64,000 nucleotides of DNA from Emticicia sp. CRIBPO (GCF_009905725.1 NZ_JAAAKV010000009.1:124001-188000); one strand, 5' to 3'. Shown: positions 9,476 through 17,619, counted from the first letter of the stretch. A program made the numbers and translations. The notes: a model not told the origin generated them from the letters alone.

Positions 9476-9574
9476 AAGAAGTCCATCCGGCCTGGGCGGC
9501 CACGTCGGACGGGGATGAAGGAAATGGAGATCCTTTGAGTGGGCTATTTTTATAAAGTATTTAATTAAACATCA

Positions 9575-11518
9575 ATGAACAAAATGGTAAAATTCAGATT
9601 TACGAATCTTGTTTGCGGGGGAATGAAGGGAGGGTTGTTAATCCTTTTCGTCCTGGTTTCGCAGCTTAGTTTTGCACAGGGAAAAATCAATGAAGACTCG
9701 CTGTATATCCGTCAGCATTACACCAAAATGGAGAAGATGATCCCGATGCGTGACGGGGTTAAGCTTTTTACTTCTATTTATGTACCTAAGGATGCCTCGG
9801 CTACCAAACAGTACCCGATCATGCTGAACAGGACACCTTACAGCTCGGCACCCTATGGAGAAACACTTTACAAGACATTGATCGGGCCTTCGATGCTGTT
9901 TGCGAGAGATGGCTATATCATTGTTTACCAGGACGTCAGAGGAAAATACATGTCTGAGGGTGAGTTTGACGGCTACCGGCCGTTCATCACCAAAAAGAAA
10001 GGCCCGAATGATACGGATGAGAGCTCTGATGCTTATGACACGATTGAATGGCTGACCAAAAATATTGACGGCAACAACGGCAGAGTGGGCACCTGGGGGA
10101 TTTCAGCTCCGGGGTATTTTACGACCATGACGACCATAGAAGCCCACCCGGCCTTGAAAGCGGCTTCGCCCCAGGCTCCGGTAACCGACTGGTGGATGGG
10201 TGACGACCGTCACCACAACGGGGCTTTTTTCCTGATGGGTTCCTTCTCCTTTATTTCTTCTTTCGGAGCTCCGAGGCCTGCCCCGTCCTCAAAAGGCACA
10301 CCGGGTTTTTCGGCTTACGGAACGCCCGACGGATATGAATTCTATAAGAACATCGGTCCTATCAAAAACCTGGACGCGAAATACCTGAAGGGCCAGAACA
10401 AGATATGGAATGACCTGATGGAACATGAGACATACAATGAATTCTGGCAGTCGAGGACACCTGTTCCGCACCTGAAAAACATCAAACCTGCCGTAATGGT
10501 CGTGGGCGGATGGTTTGACCAGGAAGACTTATACGGACCTTTGAAGGCTTACCAGGGTATAGAAACGAACAAGCCGAAGTCGCCTAACCTGCTGGTGATG
10601 GGACCATGGATTCATGGCGGATGGTCGAGAGGCACAGGGGAATCGTTGGGAGATATCCGTTTCGGATCAAAAACGAGTCCTTTTTACCAGGCTGAGATAG
10701 AGTTTCCGTTTTTTAATCATTATTTAAAAGACAAAACCAATCCTGACCTTCCGAAAGCCTACATCTTCGAAACCGGGGCCAACGAGTGGCGGAAGTATGA
10801 TGCCTGGCCGCCTAAAAACACGGTGGAAAAGAAGCTGTACCTGCATCCGGGCGGTAAACTTTCGTTCAACCCGACGATGAGTATCATGGAAGTGAATGCG
10901 AAGCCTTCGTTTGATGAGTACGTCAGTGACCCGGCCAAACCGGTGCCTTTTACGTCTACCATCAGGGTGATCAGAGGAGCTGATTTTATGTATGAAGACC
11001 AGCGTTTTGCGGCTCAGCGGCCGGATGTGCTGGTGTATGAATCGGATGTGCTGACAGAAGACGTGACGATATCAGGCAATGTATTTGCCGATCTGTTTGT
11101 ATCGACGACGGGCACTGACGCGGATTTTGTGGTGAAACTGATCGATGTGTATCCCGGAGATGCTCCGAATAACAGCCCTGCTAATCCTCAGAAGGCAATG
11201 GGAGGCTTCCAGTTGCTGGTCCGCGGAGAAGTGATGCGGGCGAAGTTCAGGAAGAATTTTTCGAAACCCGAAGCGATGGTGCCGGGTAAAGTTGAGAACG
11301 TTAAATTTGACATGCAGGATGCAGCCCACAGGTTTAAGAAAGGGCATAAAATCATGATCCAGGTGCAAAGCAGCTGGTTCCCGCTGGTTGACCGCAACCC
11401 TCAGAAATTTGTCAATATCTACAAAGCAGACGAAAGCGATTTTCAGAAAGCTACCCATAAAATTTTCACGTCCGGCAAAGCCTCCTCTTATATCGGGGTG
11501 AGGGTGGTGGAAGATTGA
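9575..11518 (+). CDS. CocE/NonD family hydrolase (alpha-amino-acid esterase / X-Pro acylpeptidase type)
   Basis: Serine hydrolase of the CocE/AEH/X-Pro dipeptidyl-peptidase group, exported to the periplasm. An unusually long N-region precedes the signal-peptide core (residues 19-35, ending SFAQ), and a later start inside it is possible. The alpha/beta-hydrolase domain carries MRDGVKLFTSIYVP and the nucleophile elbow WGISAPGYF (S177). Candidate acid and base lie in WFDQEDLYGP and MGPWIHGGW. The C-terminal jelly-roll domain (about 420-647) includes ISGNVFADLFVSTTGTDADFVVKLIDVYP, a hallmark of this family. Such enzymes cleave or transfer acyl groups of amino-acid esters, beta-lactams or Xaa-Pro peptides; which one cannot be told here. 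Confidence 0.9.
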   Translation: MNKMVKFRFTNLVCGGMKGGLLILFVLVSQLSFAQGKINEDSLYIRQHYTKMEKMIPMRDGVKLFTSIYVPKDASATKQYPIMLNRTPYSSAPYGETLYKTLIGPSMLFARDGYIIVYQDVRGKYMSEGEFDGYRPFITKKKGPNDTDESSDAYDTIEWLTKNIDGNNGRVGTWGISAPGYFTTMTTIEAHPALKAASPQAPVTDWWMGDDRHHNGAFFLMGSFSFISSFGAPRPAPSSKGTPGFSAYGTPDGYEFYKNIGPIKNLDAKYLKGQNKIWNDLMEHETYNEFWQSRTPVPHLKNIKPAVMVVGGWFDQEDLYGPLKAYQGIETNKPKSPNLLVMGPWIHGGWSRGTGESLGDIRFGSKTSPFYQAEIEFPFFNHYLKDKTNPDLPKAYIFETGANEWRKYDAWPPKNTVEKKLYLHPGGKLSFNPTMSIMEVNAKPSFDEYVSDPAKPVPFTSTIRVIRGADFMYEDQRFAAQRPDVLVYESDVLTEDVTISGNVFADLFVSTTGTDADFVVKLIDVYPGDAPNNSPANPQKAMGGFQLLVRGEVMRAKFRKNFSKPEAMVPGKVENVKFDMQDAAHRFKKGHKIMIQVQSSWFPLVDRNPQKFVNIYKADESDFQKATHKIFTSGKASSYIGVRVVED

Positions 11519-11525
11519 TTATGAG

Positions 11526-11558
11526 ACCATGTCATCTTTTTTGGGATGACATGGTTTT
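11526..11558 (+). terminator. hairpin terminator
   Basis: ACCATGTCATC (11526-11536) pairs with GATGACATGGT (11545-11555) followed by TTTAT, starting eight bases after the CocE gene stop. Confidence 0.8.
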
Positions 11559-11654
11559 ATTCAAAGATTGGAAAAAACTGATTCTGAAAAAACAACAATA
11601 ACTCCCGTTCAATTACTTCTACCTAATAAATACACGAAAATACTTTACCAGCCC

Positions 11655-11684
11655 TTGCATTATTGTTTTTCTTCTTTACATTTG
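11655..11684 (+). promoter_or_regulatory. Bacteroidota-type promoter of the first Crp/Fnr gene
   Basis: TTG (11655-11657), 19 bases, then TACATTTG (11677-11684) fits the -33/-7 consensus (TTTG, about 19-20 bases, TAnnTTTG) of the Bacteroidota primary sigma factor. It lies 43 bases before the ATG at 11728. Confidence 0.65.
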
Positions 11685-11687
11685 AAA

Positions 11688-11701
11688 CGTAATCCATTAC
11701 G
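11688..11701. promoter_or_regulatory. palindrome CGTAAT-N2-ATTACG at the predicted transcription start
   Basis: Perfect inverted repeat CGTAATCCATTACG starting four bases after the -7 element. The position suits a repressor-type operator, possibly autoregulatory. That function is inference. Confidence 0.4.
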
Positions 11702-11727
11702 AATTTGAAAAAACATACAACCACAAC

Positions 11728-12309
11728 ATGTACCTGCTTAACCCTGATCACTTTGATATCCTTAACTTAACGGATGAGGAAATCTCACACATTTTTTCGT
11801 TTTTTAAGGAAAAACATTTTCCAAAGGGGACTTTCCTGCTGCAAGAAGGTGAAAGTTCAAATTTGATTTTCTTTATCAGAAAGGGGCTGGTAAGAGAATT
11901 TACTTTCCGCTGCGATGAAAACGGGAATGAAAGCTCTTCCAGTCTTAACTTTATGCATGAAGGAATGTTTGCTCTCTCAATAGAAAGCTATCTGAGCAAT
12001 TCTGTTTCCAAATCCCATATTCAGGCCCTGGAGAACACGCATACAGCATTTATAAAAAAAGAAGACCTTGAAAAGCTATCTCATTCATTGCATTCCGGGG
12101 CTTTATTTCTATCGGTGATCTATCAGAGCTGTCTGGCAGAACAGGAAAAGAAGAACAGGATACTCAAAAGCCCGAATTCCAAATTGGCTTATTCAAAATT
12201 CATATCAGCCTACCCTGGCATAGCCGAGAGAATTCCCGACAAATTTATCGCGTCTTATTTAAACATACATCCCAATTCGCTCAGCAGGCTAAGGGGCAAA
12301 AGAAACTAA
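11728..12309 (+). CDS. Crp/Fnr family transcriptional regulator
   Basis: A 193-aa regulator with an N-terminal cyclic-nucleotide-binding-type beta-barrel (about 20-115: FPKGTFLLQEGESSNLIFFIRKGLVREF) and a C-terminal helix-turn-helix (about 155-190: ERIPDKFIASYLNIHPNSLSRLRGK). This is the common Bacteroidota subtype; residues for cAMP binding are not evident, so the effector is unknown. It is followed by the barrel-like paralogs and a T9SS cargo gene, and a palindrome overlaps its stop codon, which suggests that it controls the downstream locus. A close paralog sits at 55951-56535 with nearly the same recognition segment. Confidence 0.9.
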   Translation: MYLLNPDHFDILNLTDEEISHIFSFFKEKHFPKGTFLLQEGESSNLIFFIRKGLVREFTFRCDENGNESSSSLNFMHEGMFALSIESYLSNSVSKSHIQALENTHTAFIKKEDLEKLSHSLHSGALFLSVIYQSCLAEQEKKNRILKSPNSKLAYSKFISAYPGIAERIPDKFIASYLNIHPNSLSRLRGKRN

Positions 12310-12338
12310 CATTTGTTAACCTTATTTCTTAACATTTG
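12307..12338. promoter_or_regulatory. operator-like TAACA-N2-TGTTA palindrome plus half-site, copy 1
   Basis: TAACATTTGTTA (12307-12318) is a perfect inverted repeat with a two-base centre. The half-site TAACATTTG repeats 23 bases further on (12330-12338). The first element includes the stop codon of the Crp/Fnr gene. The same pair, same spacing, recurs upstream of the second paralog at 13109-13140. A dimeric Crp/Fnr site is the likely reading. Confidence 0.55.
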
Positions 12339-12365
12339 AGGATTTTATCGGAATCAATACCCGGA

Positions 12366-12373
12366 TATATTTG
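12366..12373 (+). promoter_or_regulatory. -7 element TATATTTG of first paralog
   Basis: Matches TAnnTTTG and lies 19 bases before the ATG at 12393. The -33 position has only TTT, so activator help is plausible. It sits 27 bases downstream of the TAACATTTG half-site. Confidence 0.5.
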
Positions 12374-12392
12374 ACAAAACAAAACTAAAAAT

Positions 12393-13058
12393 ATGAAACA
12401 CATCATTTTCTCTTTCATCATCTGTCTGTTCAGCTCTTTAACACTCTCCGCTCAAACTGAAAACAAGAGTAAATGGGAAGCAGCTGTAAATCTGAAGTCA
12501 TTATTTGTGAAAGGTACAGTCAACCAGTACTACGTCAGGCTGAACACCAAAAAGGAAGACATCAGTTTAAGGTTTTCATTTCTGCCCAATTTGTCGCTCA
12601 AGAAGAAAAGTGACCTATATTTTGAGCACAGGCTATCGGGTTCCATTTACGCCATGGCCGGAGTGGAAAAACATTGCTATACTGACCATAAGATGGATGT
12701 GTATATTTTTGGGCAATTGGGAGATAAATTATCAATAAACAACATAGACTATATTAATATCCTGATTCCGGGTCTTGTGCAGATAACAGAAGAAAAAAGA
12801 GTTCCTTATCTGACCAACCAAATCCTGCTCAGTCCCGGAATCGGTTTTAAGTATGCTTTAACAAGTAAACTATCTGTCAATTTTGAAAGCCAGCTGGATG
12901 TTTCTAAATCTTTTAACCGCAGGGGTTATCTGCTTTTAAATACTATTGAAAATGGACAAACTCATGGTTATCTAACCGGAACCATGCTTAGTAACCTGCC
13001 TGCAGCTGCCATTTCTTCAAATCTTACTGCTTTTTTGGGCCTGAGTTTCAACTTTTAA
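12393..13058 (+). CDS. secreted barrel-like protein, paralog A (unknown function)
   Basis: 221 aa with a signal peptide (about 1-20, TLSAQ). The rest is rich in amphipathic strands and ends in aromatic phenylalanine (LGLSFNF), as in small outer-membrane beta-barrels. Residues from about 17 to 81 are identical to the neighbouring paralog at 13285-13950. Two windows differ strongly: about 113-140 and 175-205, which could be surface loops. I do not recognise a named family. It lies directly behind the Crp/Fnr gene and its palindrome. Confidence 0.75.
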   Translation: MKHIIFSFIICLFSSLTLSAQTENKSKWEAAVNLKSLFVKGTVNQYYVRLNTKKEDISLRFSFLPNLSLKKKSDLYFEHRLSGSIYAMAGVEKHCYTDHKMDVYIFGQLGDKLSINNIDYINILIPGLVQITEEKRVPYLTNQILLSPGIGFKYALTSKLSVNFESQLDVSKSFNRRGYLLLNTIENGQTHGYLTGTMLSNLPAAAISSNLTAFLGLSFNF

Positions 13059-13108
13059 CTTTCTTCTGCAATCACAGAGACCGTATCGTTTAAACAGCCC
13101 TGGAATAC

Positions 13109-13140
13109 TAACATTTGTTAACCTGATTTTCTAACATTTG
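13109..13140. promoter_or_regulatory. operator-like TAACA-N2-TGTTA palindrome plus half-site, copy 2
   Basis: TAACATTTGTTA at 13109-13120 and half-site TAACATTTG at 13132-13140 reproduce copy 1 with the same 23-base offset. Surrounding bases have drifted, so the two sites look selectively kept. Confidence 0.55.
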
Positions 13141-13167
13141 GTGATTTTATCAGAATCACCAACCAAA

Positions 13168-13175
13168 TATCTTTG
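13168..13175 (+). promoter_or_regulatory. -7 element TATCTTTG of second paralog
   Basis: TAnnTTTG motif aligned with TATATTTG of paralog A. It predicts a leader of about 105 bases before the ATG at 13285. Confidence 0.5.
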
Positions 13176-13181
13176 ACAAAA

Positions 13182-13225
13182 CAAAGCCTGATCAATCCTG
13201 GCAGACTATCAGGCTTTGCATTTTT
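13182..13225 (+). terminator. hairpin plus T-run inside the leader of the second paralog
   Basis: CAAAGCCTGAT (13182-13192) pairs perfectly with ATCAGGCTTTG (13208-13218), followed by CATTTTTGTTT. It lies downstream of the second promoter's -7 element, so it could terminate read-through from paralog A, attenuate paralog B, or both. A six-codon ORF (ATG 13257 to TAA 13277) follows before the paralog B start. Confidence 0.65.
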
Positions 13226-13284
13226 GTTTGCCTAACAATTAAACAAAGTTAAAAATATGGAAAGAAAACAAAACTAACAAATTC

Positions 13285-13950
13285 ATGAAACGCACCGTCT
13301 CAGCATTAGTAATCTGTCTGTTCAGCTTTTTTACACTCTCCGCTCAAACTGAAAATAAAAGTAAATGGGAGGCCGCTGTAAATCTGAAATCTTTGTTTGT
13401 TAAAGGCACTGTTAATCAATACTATGTCCGGCTGAACACCAAAAAGGAAGACATCAGTCTAAGGTTCTCTTTTCTGCCCAATCTGTCGCTCAAAAAGAAA
13501 AGTGACTTATATTTTGAGCACAGGCTTACAGGGTTTATTTATGCCATGGCGGGGTTGGAAAAACACTGCTATACTGATCGTAAAATGGACGTGTATGTTT
13601 TCGGGCAACTGGGCAACAGATTGGGAATTAATGAACGCGGAACCTCTGTCAATATTCCCATCCTACCTTTTGCAAAGATAATCGTAGCAAAGAGGGCACC
13701 TTACCTGACAAATCAAATCCTTATTAGTCCAGGGATTGGATTTAAGTATGCTTTAACAAATAAACTATCTGTCAATTTTGAAAGCCAGCTGGATGTTTCC
13801 AAATCCTTTCATCAATCCGGATACCTGAGATTGGAGACTGAATATAACAATCAAACCACCAGCGAGACTGCCGGGATGATTTTTAGTTTACCAGGGGCTG
13901 CCATTTCTTCAAACCTTACTGCCTTTTTAGGCTTAAACTTCAACTTTTAA
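13285..13950 (+). CDS. secreted barrel-like protein, paralog B (unknown function)
   Basis: 221 aa, same layout as paralog A: signal peptide ending LSAQ, a strand-rich body and terminal NFNF. The first 65 mature-region residues match paralog A exactly although many codons differ at third positions, so the shared part is under purifying selection. The segment after QLG and the segment after SKSF have diverged. It is followed after one base by the T9SS-cargo gene, so those two are co-transcribed. The alternative ATG at 13257 opens only a six-codon frame, so the start at 13285 is right. Confidence 0.75.
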   Translation: MKRTVSALVICLFSFFTLSAQTENKSKWEAAVNLKSLFVKGTVNQYYVRLNTKKEDISLRFSFLPNLSLKKKSDLYFEHRLTGFIYAMAGLEKHCYTDRKMDVYVFGQLGNRLGINERGTSVNIPILPFAKIIVAKRAPYLTNQILISPGIGFKYALTNKLSVNFESQLDVSKSFHQSGYLRLETEYNNQTTSETAGMIFSLPGAAISSNLTAFLGLNFNF

Positions 13951-13951
13951 A

Positions 13952-15421
13952 ATGAAAAAAATATTGTTTTTATCATTGCTATGTCTCAAAGCATTAGCTC
14001 AGTCTGTAACAATTACATGTGGAGAGCCCGCTTGCTTCTCGAATATTGAGCCTAAAACGGGAAGCATATCAAGTTACACAGTGTACACTGCAAACCTCTC
14101 AGTTTCTAGCACAGCTACGGACATAACGTATGAGTGGGACTCTCCTGGCGGCGATGTAATGCCACCAGGAGTAAAAAATTTACAGGTTTACAATGCCTGG
14201 TTTCCTAATACTTCGAATTCGTCGAGTCCAAAGAAAATTAAGGTAACAGTAAATTATAAGCTTGGTGGAGTCGCTCAGACAGCAATAGTGAAGGAAGAAA
14301 CAGTAACCGTAAAACATATCGGGGCCATCAACACGATGAAACTAAACGGGGCGTCGGTAAGCAACGGTGGAAGCCATAGTATTTCCTGCGGAAGTCAGAC
14401 GGTGAATGTCGTCTTAAATGGCGGCTCAGATGTGGTAACAGACCCCTATTCCGGCGTAACCTATACCTGGCAATATCCATCCGGTTGGTCGGGTTCTACT
14501 TCCACTTCTTCGCCCTCGGTGTCACTGACAGCAAATACCGGAAGTGCTGGCCTTTTAAAGGTTACCGCCAAACGCAATGACGGAACAACCACCCAAACCT
14601 TCCAGGTAAACATCACCAGGCCTACGGCCGGTACCGCTTCGATTTCCGGAGCTAATCCATTAATTCTCTGCGGAAGCGGGACAACCACACTTTCCGCATC
14701 GGCAACAGGAGCCAGCACTTACACCTGGACACCCTCAGGAACGGCGAGCATTATTTCCGGTCAGGGGACTTCCTCCGTTACGATAGGAGCATCATCAGAC
14801 GGAGGCGGCTCATTTACCGTTACGCCTTCAAATACTTGCGGCGACGGCACGACCAGTTCTCCACACCCTATTTGGCGGGGGACTCCGAAAATAACCAATG
14901 CAACGGTTGACGGCGGATCACTCCAATATCCCAATTATGTAGGTTCGCCGGGAATCTTACAGCTCTATACCAACGGTACAACAGGAACCAACTGGTCCGT
15001 TATCAATGGAACGGGATACGTAAGCCCTCTCGGAACAACTTGTTATGGATACCCGAATACCTTTATAAGGGTCTACGGTCAAACTTACAATAGTTGTGGA
15101 AACGGAGAAGACAGGACTTTCTATCTTCAGTTATCAGGGTCATCTATGTATAAAGTTGGTCCAAATCCTGTGAAAGAGCATAGCCTGAATATTGAGTTTG
15201 CGGATCAAGCTATTCTTAGTGAATTACTCAAAGAGGTGACCATATTTAATGGTAACAATGAAAAAGTTCTCGCCTTCGACCTTAAGAAAGAGGCGGCAAA
15301 CAGAACAGATACCCAAAAGAAGGACATTACAGTCAATACGAGCGATTTGAAAACCGGCATCTATTATCTTCAGTTGAATATCGGTGACAATATTTACAAA
15401 GAGAGAATCCTTATTGAATAA
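13952..15421 (+). CDS. secreted Ig/PKD-like repeat protein with T9SS sorting domain
   Basis: 489 aa. Signal peptide about 1-17 (CLKALAQ). At least two serine/threonine-rich beta-sandwich modules of the kind found in Bacteroidota surface proteins (for example VTYEWDSPGG and YTWTPSGTASIISGQG), each with scattered cysteines. The C-terminal 85 residues (YKVGPNPVKEHSLNIEF ... LKTGIYYLQL ... ERILIE) match the type A T9SS sorting domain, so the protein should be exported through the type IX system and attached to or released from the cell surface. ATG starts one base after the paralog B stop. No enzymatic motif seen; an adhesin or matrix role is possible. Confidence 0.85.
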   Translation: MKKILFLSLLCLKALAQSVTITCGEPACFSNIEPKTGSISSYTVYTANLSVSSTATDITYEWDSPGGDVMPPGVKNLQVYNAWFPNTSNSSSPKKIKVTVNYKLGGVAQTAIVKEETVTVKHIGAINTMKLNGASVSNGGSHSISCGSQTVNVVLNGGSDVVTDPYSGVTYTWQYPSGWSGSTSTSSPSVSLTANTGSAGLLKVTAKRNDGTTTQTFQVNITRPTAGTASISGANPLILCGSGTTTLSASATGASTYTWTPSGTASIISGQGTSSVTIGASSDGGGSFTVTPSNTCGDGTTSSPHPIWRGTPKITNATVDGGSLQYPNYVGSPGILQLYTNGTTGTNWSVINGTGYVSPLGTTCYGYPNTFIRVYGQTYNSCGNGEDRTFYLQLSGSSMYKVGPNPVKEHSLNIEFADQAILSELLKEVTIFNGNNEKVLAFDLKKEAANRTDTQKKDITVNTSDLKTGIYYLQLNIGDNIYKERILIE

Positions 15422-15429
15422 TGCACAAA

Positions 15430-15470
15430 AAAGACAGTTTCAAACTTCATCATCATTTGAAACTGTCTTT
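15430..15470. terminator. bidirectional hairpin terminator
   Basis: AAAGACAGTTTCAAA (15430-15444) pairs with TTTGAAACTGTCTTT (15456-15470). It separates the rightward T9SS-cargo gene from the leftward peptidase gene. Confidence 0.85.
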
Positions 15471-15480
15471 TATCTAATCA

Positions 15481-16314
15481 CTATTCCAAAGAACTAAGCG
15501 GCCTGACCGTTACAAACGCCCGGAGTTTGATGTCGTCTTCGACGTCGATGGGTTTAAAGAGGTCGTACCAGCCTGTCCGGAAACCACTTGATCCGTAGTT
15601 GATGTGCACATAAAATACCCCGTCTTTTTTGAGATAGCCGTCAATGACCGTGGAGTGTCCGTATGTCGTAAAATTCCCCATGTGAAGGTAGACTGGTCTT
15701 TTCTGATCGATTTCCTTCATGACTACCAGTTCCACACTGTCTCTTTTTATCAAATGCCTGATACTTTCTTTTTGAGCAATGCCGAGCAATTGTTCCTCTG
15801 AAAAAGGAATTTTGCCGGAAAAACTGCCGTAGAACTCCGCTTTGCAGTCGAAGTGTTTTTCCAACTGAGGGGCAGGATTCACCATTTCCAGGTATCTACC
15901 TGTTCCGAAGTCTTTGCGAATGGCCATGGCTGTCAGGTAGGAATACCTGGCGACGGCGTCAATGTTTTGGGGAGAGCTGTTTTGAGTGATCTTTGATTCG
16001 AAATCTTTCCAATTGATGTTGTACTTCGAAAGGGTATCGCTGATTTTGTAGCCTCTTGAGCATTGGTAGTCGACCAATCCGTGGGGTTTCAGCTGGTGAT
16101 AATACAGGATTTGAGCCAGGGCGGTACTCCAGCATCCTAATACCTGGTTTTCAGGAGTGTATTTAGCGTAAACACCCCACTGATCCCAGTTGGTTTTGAG
16201 CAGAAACGGGGCATCTAAAGAACGTGGTTCCTGCTGGGGCACGGTTTCTTTGCTGATCTGGGCCTGGCCCGATAATGAAATGAGGGCGAAGATGACGGTG
16301 ATGATTGTTTTCAT
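15481..16314 (-). CDS. C10-type (streptopain-like) cysteine peptidase
   Basis: Secreted cysteine peptidase homolog. Signal peptide about 1-18. The nucleophile motif is GCWSTALAQILYYHQ (C61) and the catalytic histidine segment YGHSTVIDGY (H220) is followed by FYVHINYGSSGFRTGWY, the order expected for C10 peptidases. At 277 aa it lacks the long inhibitory propeptide of streptopain (about 400 aa precursor), having only about 40 residues before the catalytic region. It may therefore be active on export or act on a narrow substrate. No T9SS tail. The divergently placed membrane AraC gene upstream is on the same strand but not tightly linked. Confidence 0.82.
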   Translation of the reverse strand: MKTIITVIFALISLSGQAQISKETVPQQEPRSLDAPFLLKTNWDQWGVYAKYTPENQVLGCWSTALAQILYYHQLKPHGLVDYQCSRGYKISDTLSKYNINWKDFESKITQNSSPQNIDAVARYSYLTAMAIRKDFGTGRYLEMVNPAPQLEKHFDCKAEFYGSFSGKIPFSEEQLLGIAQKESIRHLIKRDSVELVVMKEIDQKRPVYLHMGNFTTYGHSTVIDGYLKKDGVFYVHINYGSSGFRTGWYDLFKPIDVEDDIKLRAFVTVRPLSSLE

Positions 16315-16458
16315 TCTGATATTGTTTTTTGAGGTAAAACAAGCCGATAGAAAACTGTGAGCCCACTTAAAACGTGTTTTGAGTGTAAATAAATGAAGGT
16401 TTTGAAAGAGTTTGACAGGATTACAAGATTTTCAGGATGAACAGGATTTTTGTCGGAG

Positions 16459-17619
16459 TTATTGTTTTGAAGACCTTTGGTAGGTTTTGGGGGAGGCTCC
16501 ATCGAATTTTCGGAAGATGCGGTAGAAGCTGGCTTCGGAGTTGAAACCGCAGTCGAGGGCGATGCCAAGGAGTGTGAGATGCTGATAAGTGGAATCTGAT
16601 AGTCGCTTTTTTACTTCGGCAACCCGGTAAGAGTTAACGAGGTTTCTGAAGTTCTGATCAAAATGGCGGTTGATGGTGGCTGAAACCTGGGCTATGGGGT
16701 ACCCGGCTGCGGCTGCGAGTTGTTTTAAGCTGAGGTCGGGATCTAAATGCAGTTGTTTTTCTTCAAAACAGGTAATGATGGCTTCCCTGATGTCGTCAAA
16801 AGGAATGTTTTGTCCTGTGGTTTCCAGCAGAGTTGCGGCGGTTTCTTTAATCGGTATTGATTCCTCGCGGTTGGTAGTCCACTGTGAGGACAAGACCTGA
16901 TTGCGGCCGTTGATAGCAAAGAAATAGATCAGGAACGACAGGTACACGTAAAAAAGCTGTGTATAGACAAACCCTGAAGAACCTGTCTGGATGATGTTGG
17001 ATTGTAAAGAAGCGACCGTCAGCGTAATGACAAATATCCCGGAGCCAATCAGCAGGTTACGGATCCACGTGAGTTCAGGGTAATGCGTGTCTGACTGGTT
17101 TTCAAAAAGCCATTTTCTGTATTGCTGCACATGCCTGAACGACAGCACCCAATAAAAAATGGCCGACAGGAGAGCCAGAACATCTTCGGCCCATTTGACT
17201 CGGTTATACCCCCACCCTTCGGCCAGGATTTCTTTTTGGGCAGGATCATTGTGGCCGACCGTGAGAAAATAGACCAGCAGACCGTGCAACATAAAAAGGC
17301 CCGGAATGATGAAATGAATAAGTTGACTCCCCTTTTTCTGATGAAAATCTTTTGTGAGCGACAATGCATACAGATAAATCAGGGGCTGAAAAAGGGTGTC
17401 AATGGCCAGCGGAAAATACCGGAAGAGGGGCTGCTGCCACAAACCCAGGGTGTGCAATAGGATCTTGAAACTCAGCAGCACCATGACCAGCAGCAAAACA
17501 ATGGTCAGACTTTTCACCCGTGATTTTACCGGGCTTAATAACAGCAAAACCGCATAGACGATGCCCTGGATCATCCCTGCAATCACGATCAGATCAAATA
17601 TGCTGAATAATTGGTTCAC
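16459..17619 (-). CDS. membrane-anchored AraC family transcriptional regulator
   Basis: 386 aa. The first 245 residues form about seven hydrophobic helices (from FDLIVIAGMIQGIVYAVLLLL onward to LFYVYLSFLIYFFAI). The last 100 residues are an AraC/XylS DNA-binding domain with two helix-turn-helices: LKQLAAAAGYPIAQVSATINRHF and LLGIALDCGFNSEASFYRIFRKF. Bacteroidota often use this 7TM-AraC design to sense an envelope or extracellular cue. Its target is unknown; the C10 peptidase gene just downstream on the same strand is the nearest candidate. Confidence 0.9.
   Translation of the reverse strand: MNQLFSIFDLIVIAGMIQGIVYAVLLLLSPVKSRVKSLTIVLLLVMVLLSFKILLHTLGLWQQPLFRYFPLAIDTLFQPLIYLYALSLTKDFHQKKGSQLIHFIIPGLFMLHGLLVYFLTVGHNDPAQKEILAEGWGYNRVKWAEDVLALLSAIFYWVLSFRHVQQYRKWLFENQSDTHYPELTWIRNLLIGSGIFVITLTVASLQSNIIQTGSSGFVYTQLFYVYLSFLIYFFAINGRNQVLSSQWTTNREESIPIKETAATLLETTGQNIPFDDIREAIITCFEEKQLHLDPDLSLKQLAAAAGYPIAQVSATINRHFDQNFRNLVNSYRVAEVKKRLSDSTYQHLTLLGIALDCGFNSEASFYRIFRKFDGASPKTYQRSSKQ

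Noticed and set aside
9476-9534. GC-rich hairpin after the GH16 gene
   Set aside because: Pairing between CCATCCGGCC and the following GGCCACGTCGGAC is too imperfect to call a terminator.
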